Shown here: piece after piece, positions 49,512 to 56,813 of the stretch
How the letters are laid out: every line of letters begins with the position of its first letter
Position numbering within the stretch: position 1 is the stretch's first letter
NCBI GenBank assembly: GCA_963797185.1
Contig: CAWCON010000001.1
Span: forward strand, 415,077 to 479,076
Source: CAWCON01 sp963797185
Lineage (GTDB): Bacteria; Patescibacteriota; Saccharimonadia; Saccharimonadales; UBA4665
Direction: 5' to 3'
DNA: 64,000 nucleotides
Notes under the pieces: generated by a model
Seen by the model: the letters and a program-made list of their open reading frames with translations, nothing else
Told to the model about the DNA's origin: nothing
Databases searched by the model: none
Translations under genes and position numbers: made by a program

Positions 49512-52500
49512 ATGGCAAAAAATGAATTGAAGGCACGGGATTATGTTCATCTACATAATCACACACAGTACAGTTTGTTAGATGGACTATCAAAGATACC
49601 TAAATTGATGGAGTATGTTAAAAAAAGTGGCATGGAGTCTATAGCCATAACTGACCATGGTACCTTGTCAGGTGTGATTGAGTTTTATACAGAGTCGGAG
49701 GCTAGCGCTATTCGTCCAATAATAGGGATGGAAACTTATGTTGCTACCAGAACCATGATGGATAAGGAGCCTGGAAAGGATAAAGCCAATTATCATTTAA
49801 TTCTTCTCGCAATGAATAACCAAGGGTATAAGAATTTGATGGCTCTCTCAAGTATTGCGAACTTAAAAGGGTTTTATTATCGCCCGCGGATAGATCACGT
49901 ATTGCTCGAAAAATATCATGAGGGTTTAATCGTTCTGAGTGGCTGTATTGGGAGTGAAATAGGGGAGAATCTTAGATCAGGACAGTATGAACAAGCCAAA
50001 GAGGTTGCTCAGTGGTATAAACGTATCTTTGGTGATCGTTACTACTTCGAAGTGCAGGATCATGGACACCCTAAGCACCCAACGCATTGGCAACCGCAGG
50101 AAGACGTTAACAAGCTTATCTTTAAGCTGTCAGACGAGCTAGATATCCCTTGCGTCGTCACTTGTGATGCCCATTATTTATTGCCCGATGATCAGATAGC
50201 TCATGAGATACTCTTATGTGTCCAAACAGGCTCCTTTCTTAGTGATCAATCTCGAATGAGTATGGGTGAATTAGAGCTTCATGTTACCGAACCAAAACAA
50301 ATCATTGCTCGATGGGGTGCAGAGCGACCTGAGGTTATAACAAATACAAGGAAGATTGCTGAACGTTGTAATGTCAGTATTGAGCTGGATAAAATATTAA
50401 TCCCGAAATTTGATTTACCTAATGGCGAGAAACAAGAGTCATATCTCCAAAAATTAGTGTATCGAGGTCTTGCTTGGCGGTATGGAGGAGTAAGCGAAAA
50501 GAAAGCATCAAAGTTAAGTATTGCTGAGGCTAAGAAATCATTACCATCAAAGGTAGCTGAGCGCGCAATATACGAGTTAAGCGTTATCGATCAGATGCAC
50601 TTCAATGATTATTTCTTAATCATTGCTGACTTTATCAACTGGGGAAAAAACGAGGGAATTGTATTTGGTCCAGGGAGAGGATCAGCTGCTGGATCTATTA
50701 TCGCTTATGCGTTAAAGATCACCGAACTTGATCCTCTGGCGTATGATCTTTTGTTTGAGCGTTTCTTAAATCCAGACCGAATATCGATGCCTGATATTGA
50801 TATAGATATTCAAGATACGCGACGCGATGAAGTCATAGAGTATTGTATTCAAAAATACGGGACTGATCGTGTAGCTAATATCGTAACATTTGGTAGAATG
50901 GCCGCCAGAAATGCTGTTCGGGATGTCGCTCGTGTCCTAGAGGTTCCGTACGCTGAAGCTGACCGACTAGCTAAAATGTTGCCTCCTCCTGTTCAAGGGA
51001 GGCATATTCCTCTGGCCGAGTCTTTGAAAAACAACAGTGAACTTAAAGCAGAGTATGCCAGTAATGAAACGTCTAAAAAAGTTCTTGATCTTGCTGTTCA
51101 ACTCGAGGGAACCATTCGGTCGCATGGAGTACATGCCGCTGGGGTAGTGATTGCGCCAGAGAACGTTGTTAACTTCGCCCCGCTTGAAATGGCGCAAAAA
51201 GGAGTTGTTGCTACACAGTACTCTATGGGGCCAATAGAACATCTTGGATTACTTAAAATTGACTTCTTGGGCCTGTCAAACCTGACGATCATCAAGGACG
51301 CTATTAGTATTATCAAAAAAGTTTACGACGATGACATTGACATTACAAAAATACCTCTTGATGATAAGCCAACATTTGAACTTCTGGCTCGTGGTGATAC
51401 GACCGGGGTATTTCAATTGGAATCAGCGGGCATGAAGCGTTATTTAAAGCAATTAGTGCCAACTGTTTTTGAAGATATAACTGCCATGGTAGCACTTTAC
51501 CGACCAGGACCAATGCAATTTGTTGACGAATTTATTGCACGGAAGAACGGTTTAAAGAAGATTGAGTATTTTCACCCCAAGATGGAGGGTTCGCTTCAGA
51601 ATACTTATGGAGTTTTGTTATACCAAGAACAAGTGATGCAGATTAGTAAAGATCTTTGCGGATTCACTGGCGGGCAAGCCGATACGTTGCGTAAAGGTAT
51701 TGCTAAAAAAATTCCTTCGGTTCTTGCTAAGATGAAGATTGATTTCATTGAGGGTGCTATTACGCATTCACAAGCCGACCGCAAAACGATGGAAAAATTT
51801 TGGGGTCAGCTCGAAGACTTTGCCGCATACTGTTTCAACAAGTCGCATGCTGCTTGTTATGCGTTGATTGCCTATCAAACGGCCTACCTGAAAGCTCATT
51901 ACCCAGCTGCATTTATGGCTGCAGTTATGACAAGTGATTTTGATAATATCGATCGACTTGCTATCGAAATAGCGGAATGCCAAAGGATGGGTATTGCCGT
52001 ACTTCCTCCAGATGTTAATGAGTCGTTTGCTAACTTTGCAGTTATGCTTGGAGATCAATTAACTATTCGCTTTGGGATGAGTGCAATAAAAAACGTGGGG
52101 TCTGGTGCAGTTGAAGAAATAGTAAAAGCTCGGGCAGGCGGTAAGCCATTTAGTACACTCGAAGATTTTTTAGGCAAAGTTAATGTACGAATCGTTAATC
52201 GCAAAGCCCTTGAAAGTTTGATTAAGGCTGGTGCGTTTGATCGTTTTGGTGATCGCTCATCACTACTACATAATCTCGATGCAATCATTGGTTATGCCAA
52301 TCGGGTTCAAAAGCAAGCAAATGATGGGCAAACCGACCTCTTCGGCAATATAAGTGACGAGTCAGTCCCTCGCTTCCATCTAGCACTCGAAAAAGCGGCA
52401 ATTGTTTATACTGACCGAGAACAGTTGACGTGGGAGCGCGAACTATTGGGTATATATCTGAGCCAACATCCTTTAAAGGACTACGAAGCTTATCTGACTG

Positions 52501-53153
52501 CAAATGTGACATCAATTTCGCAATTATCAGGCAAAAAAGAAAATGCTTCGGTTACTGTCGGTGGCGTCATAACAAATATTAGAGAAATAATGACCAAGAA
52601 TGGTCGAAAAATGGCATTTATAAAACTAGAGGACTCTTCAGGTGAGGTGGAAGTCGTCATATTTCCAAATTCGTTTAAATCATATGCAAACATATTGCAG
52701 CGTGATCACATTATTAAACTTAAAGGAAAACCCTCCAAACGCGGAAATAATGGCAATCAATCAGATAGTACGAGTCTGATAGCGGACTCACTTGAGGAAA
52801 TCTCAATCGATCAGGCTCGCTCGTTCAAGGCGACAATCAAATCTCCACTGATCGCAGAAGCGTTAGTTTCATTAACAGAAATTATCGATCAAAGTGAGAC
52901 TCAGACCAAACAAGCAACACCGCTCGTTGCCAAGCGGATATATATTCGTTTAGCAAGTGGTGAAGACCAGCAAACATTAGAGTCTCTGAAGACGGCTATT
53001 GATGCGTCCCACGGCGAAACTGAAGTCGTACTTGTTCTTGGAGGTGCAACCAATAAACAAATTATAAAACTTCCTTCAAGAATAGATGACGATCACGAGA
53101 CCATGTCACGCTTGGTGGCAGTTGTCGGTCAAGACAATGTGAAGATTAAGTAA
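49512..53153 (+). CDS. dnaE: DNA polymerase III alpha subunit
   Basis: Replicative polymerase, 1213 residues. The N-terminal PHP domain starts YVHLHNHTQYSLLDGLSKI and holds ITDHGTLSG. The polymerase core has FGPGRGSAAGSIIAYAL and the catalytic aspartates in PDIDIDIQDTRRDEV. AAYCFNKSHAACYALIAYQTAYLKAHYP is the helix-hairpin-helix side, and the OB fold follows at VTVGGVITNIREIMTKNGRKMAFIKLED. It ends in a short tail domain. The family's layout is complete. A TATAAT near 49476 and a leader of about 30 bases precede the ATG. It stands alone, with a small membrane-protein gene convergent behind. Confidence 0.97.
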   Translation: MAKNELKARDYVHLHNHTQYSLLDGLSKIPKLMEYVKKSGMESIAITDHGTLSGVIEFYTESEASAIRPIIGMETYVATRTMMDKEPGKDKANYHLILLAMNNQGYKNLMALSSIANLKGFYYRPRIDHVLLEKYHEGLIVLSGCIGSEIGENLRSGQYEQAKEVAQWYKRIFGDRYYFEVQDHGHPKHPTHWQPQEDVNKLIFKLSDELDIPCVVTCDAHYLLPDDQIAHEILLCVQTGSFLSDQSRMSMGELELHVTEPKQIIARWGAERPEVITNTRKIAERCNVSIELDKILIPKFDLPNGEKQESYLQKLVYRGLAWRYGGVSEKKASKLSIAEAKKSLPSKVAERAIYELSVIDQMHFNDYFLIIADFINWGKNEGIVFGPGRGSAAGSIIAYALKITELDPLAYDLLFERFLNPDRISMPDIDIDIQDTRRDEVIEYCIQKYGTDRVANIVTFGRMAARNAVRDVARVLEVPYAEADRLAKMLPPPVQGRHIPLAESLKNNSELKAEYASNETSKKVLDLAVQLEGTIRSHGVHAAGVVIAPENVVNFAPLEMAQKGVVATQYSMGPIEHLGLLKIDFLGLSNLTIIKDAISIIKKVYDDDIDITKIPLDDKPTFELLARGDTTGVFQLESAGMKRYLKQLVPTVFEDITAMVALYRPGPMQFVDEFIARKNGLKKIEYFHPKMEGSLQNTYGVLLYQEQVMQISKDLCGFTGGQADTLRKGIAKKIPSVLAKMKIDFIEGAITHSQADRKTMEKFWGQLEDFAAYCFNKSHAACYALIAYQTAYLKAHYPAAFMAAVMTSDFDNIDRLAIEIAECQRMGIAVLPPDVNESFANFAVMLGDQLTIRFGMSAIKNVGSGAVEEIVKARAGGKPFSTLEDFLGKVNVRIVNRKALESLIKAGAFDRFGDRSSLLHNLDAIIGYANRVQKQANDGQTDLFGNISDESVPRFHLALEKAAIVYTDREQLTWERELLGIYLSQHPLKDYEAYLTANVTSISQLSGKKENASVTVGGVITNIREIMTKNGRKMAFIKLEDSSGEVEVVIFPNSFKSYANILQRDHIIKLKGKPSKRGNNGNQSDSTSLIADSLEEISIDQARSFKATIKSPLIAEALVSLTEIIDQSETQTKQATPLVAKRIYIRLASGEDQQTLESLKTAIDASHGETEVVLVLGGATNKQIIKLPSRIDDDHETMSRLVAVVGQDNVKIK

Positions 53154-53169
53154 TAGCTAGACGGTAACC

Positions 53170-53403
53170 TTACAAGATCATGGTGGCGCCAGCAATGACA
53201 ACCGTGGTTGTGCCAACAACTGCTCCGGCTGGACCCATCACTAATCCGCCAAACGCAACTACAGCGACGCCAATCCCTAAAAATAATGGCAAATATGGCC
53301 AATATGTTTTCATGAAGTGGGGCGTTTGCTTTTGGTGGAGCCCGTGTCTTTTTTGATGACTAACCGGTACTCGTGAACGTTTTTGTTTTGCAACAAGAAC
53401 CAT
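53170..53403 (-). CDS. Small membrane protein, 77 residues
   Basis: Begins MVLVAKQKRSRVPVSHQKRH, a very basic His/Lys/Arg-rich tail of about 30 residues, then two closely spaced hydrophobic helices (about 35-55 and 58-77) rich in Gly and Val. Similar proteins occur in Saccharibacteria and relatives; function unknown. The start at 53403 is supported by an extended -10 (TGT-TATGCT, 53410-53418, minus strand) six bases upstream. Longer start sites would begin in that promoter. It lies between dnaE (convergent) and the TrmH-like gene on the same strand. Confidence 0.7.
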   Translation of the reverse strand: MVLVAKQKRSRVPVSHQKRHGLHQKQTPHFMKTYWPYLPLFLGIGVAVVAFGGLVMGPAGAVVGTTTVVIAGATMIL

Positions 53404-53431
53404 ATTGCTAGCATAACACAAGCGGTTTATG

Positions 53432-53926
53432 TTAGCAAAAGCGAATGTGATAGAGTGCCATGGCTGCCGCCTGGATAACGTTTAACGATTCCTTCTTACC
53501 AAGCATAGGTATCTCTATTGCATATGAGGCTTTATCGATTACCTCGGGTTCTATTCCTTCGACCTCACGACCTATAATGATGGCGACTTTAGCAGAAGGC
53601 TTAAAATCAGGGAGTTGTATTGCTCTTGGGACTTGCTCAAGAGCAATAATTAGATAGTTCTTTTGATGGAGCTGGTTGATAACTTCAAATATGTCATCAA
53701 CGTGTCTCCACGCTACGCTTGACTCCGCACCCAATGCAGTTTTATGGATCTCATTATTAAGTTTGGCGGCAATATGGGGAGGCCTGTCGTCATTGTGACT
53801 GGAGGGATAGGGGGTGTATCCAGTTAAGAAGACAGTACCAACTTTCAATGCGTCTGCGGTTCGCAGCAGTGAGCCGACATTATAACAACTACGAATATTA
53901 TGAGCGATAACGACAATAGTACGCAT
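53432..53926 (-). CDS. TrmH/SpoU-family RNA 2'-O-methyltransferase
   Basis: A 164-residue SPOUT-fold enzyme that methylates a ribose 2'-OH in tRNA or rRNA using SAM. Motif 1 is VVIAHNIRSCYNVGSLLRTADALKVG with the catalytic Arg; motif 2 VAIIIGREVEGIEPEVID; motif 3 AIEIPMLGKKESLNVIQAAAMALY with the knot and SAM loop. It is short, lacking the N-terminal RNA-binding L30-like domain, as in TrmL-like members. A TATAGT box (53935-53940, minus strand) is eight bases before the ATG, so it is leaderless. Divergent from the PilB-like gene, with about 60 bases shared between the two promoters. Confidence 0.9.
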   Translation of the reverse strand: MRTIVVIAHNIRSCYNVGSLLRTADALKVGTVFLTGYTPYPSSHNDDRPPHIAAKLNNEIHKTALGAESSVAWRHVDDIFEVINQLHQKNYLIIALEQVPRAIQLPDFKPSAKVAIIIGREVEGIEPEVIDKASYAIEIPMLGKKESLNVIQAAAMALYHIRFC

Positions 53927-53972
53927 AAGCTTTGACTATACCGAAAACTCAAGGGCTAACAAAATGCTCATG

Positions 53973-53978
53973 TATAAT
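53973..53978 (+). promoter_or_regulatory. -10 box of the pilB-like gene (leaderless)
   Basis: TATAAT ends seven bases before the ATG at 53986, so transcription should begin at the start codon itself. Confidence 0.6.
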
Positions 53979-53985
53979 GGGACCC

Positions 53986-55587
53986 ATGAGTCAAGATGCA
54001 CGAGCTGATGAAGAAGTTGCTACTCAACGAAGAGCCAGAGTACTTGGGCTTGATTATCTTGATACGTATGCTTTGAAGGATAGGCCTATCTTCCAAGGAA
54101 TTCTAACAGTTCCCGAATTAACTGATTTGCGTATCGTTCCACTACAAGCTGATAAAAACATGATTTTGTTCGGCATAACCACAACTACATCACAGCAAAC
54201 TATGAATCTGTTACGACAAAGATTCTCTGATCAGAGAGTACTGTTTACGATTATCTCTGAGGGTGGTTTTAGGGACTACTTACGTCTATATAACCCACCA
54301 AAGCAAGTTATTTATCAAGACATTAGTATCACGACAAACAGTAATACGGATACGTTTAAACTGATCTCAACAACGCTTGATCAGGTTCGTGGAGATGATA
54401 TTTTAGCCTATCTTGTCCAGCAAGCTTACCGCCTAAAAGCTTCAGACATTCACCTTGAAAACCAAAAGGATACGGTCAGGATTCGTTTTCGAGTAGATGG
54501 TGTGCTTCATCCGATAGCACATTTATCTCACGAAAAATTCCATCAACTTCTCTCCTCAGTTGCAGTTGCGGCAGACGTTATGACTGAGTCGTCAGATGCT
54601 CAAACAGGACATATTAGTAAGAAGTACCACATGTCGACAGGAGAAGATGTAAACGTGAATTTACGAGTAGAAACGGTGCCTACTGCTTATGGTCAGGATA
54701 TTGTTATGCGACTTTTTACGATCCGTCTCGAGTTATTAAAGTTAGATAACTTAGGCTTGTCAGAGACTGAACGCAAGGTAGTCGATGACGTTATAAATCA
54801 TCCAACTGGCATGGTACTTGTAGTAGGCCCGACTGGATCCGGGAAAACTACCACTATGTACTCACTTATGAGTACGCTTAATTCTGATGAACGTAAAATT
54901 ATTACCCTTGAGGATCCGATTGAATATTACCTAGAAGGAATTGTTCAAATTCCAGTTGAGGGAGATCAAAATGCTAAAGGTTTTGCTTCTCGATTGAGAG
55001 CCGTTCTACGACTTGATCCTGATATAGTAATGATTGGTGAAATTCGTGATCAGGACACGGCACGTACGGCGTTACAAGCGGCCTTAACAGGTCATTTAGT
55101 ACTAAGTACGTTCCATGCCGCCTCAGCAGCAGCAGCCCTTACTCGTTTACTTGATTACATTGGTATTAATCCACTATTCGCAAGCGCGATTCACCTGGTT
55201 ATGGCACAAAGATTAGTCCGGAGGCTTGATGATACTACGAAGATTCAATACCGTATGGACGAAGGACTCCAAGCCCAGCTCCAGTCAGTTATTGATAAGC
55301 TACCAGCTCGTATTCCTCGACCCGACCTAAGCCAAGCCACTCTTTATAAACCTGGAACGTCAGCTGATAAACCCTTTGGTTACAGTGGACAATTAGCCAT
55401 TCGCGAGCAGTTATCGATGACACCGGGTGTTCAGCAAATCCTAAGACTACCCCCGAATCAAATTACGACTCAAATGCTAGAAGATAAAGCGGTTGAGGAC
55501 GGGATGCTGACTATGTTACAGGATGGAGTTTTAAAGGCTCTTGCTGGGTTAACTACGATTGAAGAAATTTATCGAGTTGTTGATTAG
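53986..55587 (+). CDS. pilB: PilB/GspE family type IV pilus assembly ATPase
   Basis: Hexameric ATPase that powers pilus extension. The 533-residue chain has an N-terminal domain (about 1-150, with LQADKNMILFGITT), the N2 region LKASDIHLENQKDTVRIRFRVDGVLHP, Walker A VGPTGSGKTTTMYSL, Asp box ITLEDPIEYYLEG, and Walker B RLDPDIVMIGEIRDQDTA. The His box LTGHLVLSTFHA follows. The C-terminal zinc knuckle with four cysteines, usual in PilB and GspE, is absent: the stretch after MAQRLVRRLDD has no cysteines. Start at 53986 after the promoter; the frame extends upstream past it. It fits the prepilin genes at 8.4 and 19.8 kb. Confidence 0.93.
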   Translation: MSQDARADEEVATQRRARVLGLDYLDTYALKDRPIFQGILTVPELTDLRIVPLQADKNMILFGITTTTSQQTMNLLRQRFSDQRVLFTIISEGGFRDYLRLYNPPKQVIYQDISITTNSNTDTFKLISTTLDQVRGDDILAYLVQQAYRLKASDIHLENQKDTVRIRFRVDGVLHPIAHLSHEKFHQLLSSVAVAADVMTESSDAQTGHISKKYHMSTGEDVNVNLRVETVPTAYGQDIVMRLFTIRLELLKLDNLGLSETERKVVDDVINHPTGMVLVVGPTGSGKTTTMYSLMSTLNSDERKIITLEDPIEYYLEGIVQIPVEGDQNAKGFASRLRAVLRLDPDIVMIGEIRDQDTARTALQAALTGHLVLSTFHAASAAAALTRLLDYIGINPLFASAIHLVMAQRLVRRLDDTTKIQYRMDEGLQAQLQSVIDKLPARIPRPDLSQATLYKPGTSADKPFGYSGQLAIREQLSMTPGVQQILRLPPNQITTQMLEDKAVEDGMLTMLQDGVLKALAGLTTIEEIYRVVD

Positions 55588-55682
55588 TAAAACCGTGTTG
55601 ATGATAAATGACAATGTACCTCAGATCAACAATCATGAAACGACTTGCAACAGATGAGAGATTAGTGTAAACTCAACCAGAT

Positions 55683-56216
55683 ATGCAGTCACTTATACAA
55701 GATGTTGAGAGCAATTACAAAAAATCCGCAGTCGTAGACGTTCGAAGTGGAGATTCAGTGCGCGTACACCAGAAAATTCGAGAAGGTAATAAAGAGCGTG
55801 TTCAGATATTTCAAGGGCTGGTAATTCGTACAAAGCGAAAAGGTGCACATACGTCGGCAATAGTCGTACGAAGAATTGCCAGTGGAGTTGGGGTAGAAAA
55901 AAGTTTTCTATTGCACAGCCCGCTTATCTTAAAAGTTGAGGTAACAAAGCGAAGCAAAGTTCGTCGTAATTATCTAACCTACATGCGTCGTCGCACAGGT
56001 AAATCAGCGCGATTGACTGGCGTTGACTTTGACCGTCAAGCAGTTAACACGATCCACGATGAAAAAGCTGAAGCAGAGGAAGAAAAACTCCACGAACAAG
56101 TTTCTGCTGACGCAGCAGTAAAAGCTGACAAAAAAGCTGAAAAAGATGCCGCTATCGAAGCAAAGGCTGAAAAAGCTTTGGCTGCTAGGCAACCTGACGA
56201 CAATAAGTCTGAGTAA
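55683..56216 (+). CDS. rplS: 50S ribosomal protein L19 with C-terminal extension
   Basis: Structural protein at the 30S-50S interface. Residues 1-115 are L19: VRSGDSVRVHQKIREGNKERVQIFQGLVI, RKGAHTSAIVVRRIASGVGVEKSF, and RRNYLTYMRRRTGKSARL are conserved. A further 60 residues are highly charged, rich in Ala, Lys and Glu (KAEAEEEKLHEQ, then VKADKKAEKDA and KAEKALAARQP). This doubles the usual tail and looks disordered or coiled-coil. TAAACT about nine bases before the ATG makes it probably leaderless. The rnhB gene follows 33 bases later with its own promoter. Confidence 0.96.
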   Translation: MQSLIQDVESNYKKSAVVDVRSGDSVRVHQKIREGNKERVQIFQGLVIRTKRKGAHTSAIVVRRIASGVGVEKSFLLHSPLILKVEVTKRSKVRRNYLTYMRRRTGKSARLTGVDFDRQAVNTIHDEKAEAEEEKLHEQVSADAAVKADKKAEKDAAIEAKAEKALAARQPDDNKSE

Positions 56217-56234
56217 GACTGCGCTTTAAATAGT

Positions 56235-56243
56235 TGTTACAAT
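56235..56243 (+). promoter_or_regulatory. Extended -10 promoter of rnhB (leaderless, GTG start)
   Basis: TGT followed by TACAAT, six bases before GTG at 56250. The tight spacing indicates the GTG is the true start. Confidence 0.65.
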
Positions 56244-56249
56244 GCAACT

Positions 56250-56813
56250 GTGTTAATCGTTGGCATTGATGAAGTTGGTAGGGGGTGTTTGGCTGGCCCA
56301 TTAGTGAGTGGAGCTGTGGTTTTGGATGTGGATATAGCGGGTATTAAAGATTCAAAGTTACTATCAAGAGCACAAAGAAATCACTATGCTGAAATTATAT
56401 ATAAACAAGCCTTGGCAATAGGAGTTGGTTGGGTTAGCGCTGCTGAAATCGATCAGTGTGGTATAACAGGAGCTGTTCGTTTATCGATGGAGCGTGCCCT
56501 TTCTAAAGTGAAGATTAAGTTTGATCAGATAATCATTGACGGTAATTATAATTTTCTTGCAGATGACCCGAGAACTGTAACGATGATTAAGGCTGATCAA
56601 TTCATCCCTTGCGTTAGCGCCGCCAGTATTGTTGCCAAGGTGGCTCGAGATGATTGGATGTCAACGGTAGCTGCCAATGAGTTCCCGCAGTATGGGTTCG
56701 AAAAACATGTTGGCTATGGAACCAAAGTTCATCTTGAAATGCTCCTTCGCTATGGTGCCTGTAGCTTACACCGGAAGAGTTTTCGCCCAATAAGGGATGA
56801 TTCTCGAAGCTAA
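56250..56813 (+). CDS. rnhB: Ribonuclease HII
   Basis: Cleaves RNA in RNA-DNA hybrids and at single ribonucleotides in DNA. The 187-residue protein has the active-site Asp-Glu pair in IVGIDEVGRGCLAGPLV, a third Asp in IIDGNYNF, and the fourth acidic site around IKADQFIPCVSAASIVAKVARD. All four catalytic residues are present. Initiation at GTG 56250 is set by the promoter just upstream. It starts 33 bases after rplS and ends with a four-base overlap with the convergent aminopeptidase gene. Confidence 0.96.
   Translation: MLIVGIDEVGRGCLAGPLVSGAVVLDVDIAGIKDSKLLSRAQRNHYAEIIYKQALAIGVGWVSAAEIDQCGITGAVRLSMERALSKVKIKFDQIIIDGNYNFLADDPRTVTMIKADQFIPCVSAASIVAKVARDDWMSTVAANEFPQYGFEKHVGYGTKVHLEMLLRYGACSLHRKSFRPIRDDSRS

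Noticed and set aside
50967..52693. Several minus-strand frames of 67-96 residues
   Set aside because: All lie antisense to dnaE and have no promoter or ribosome site.
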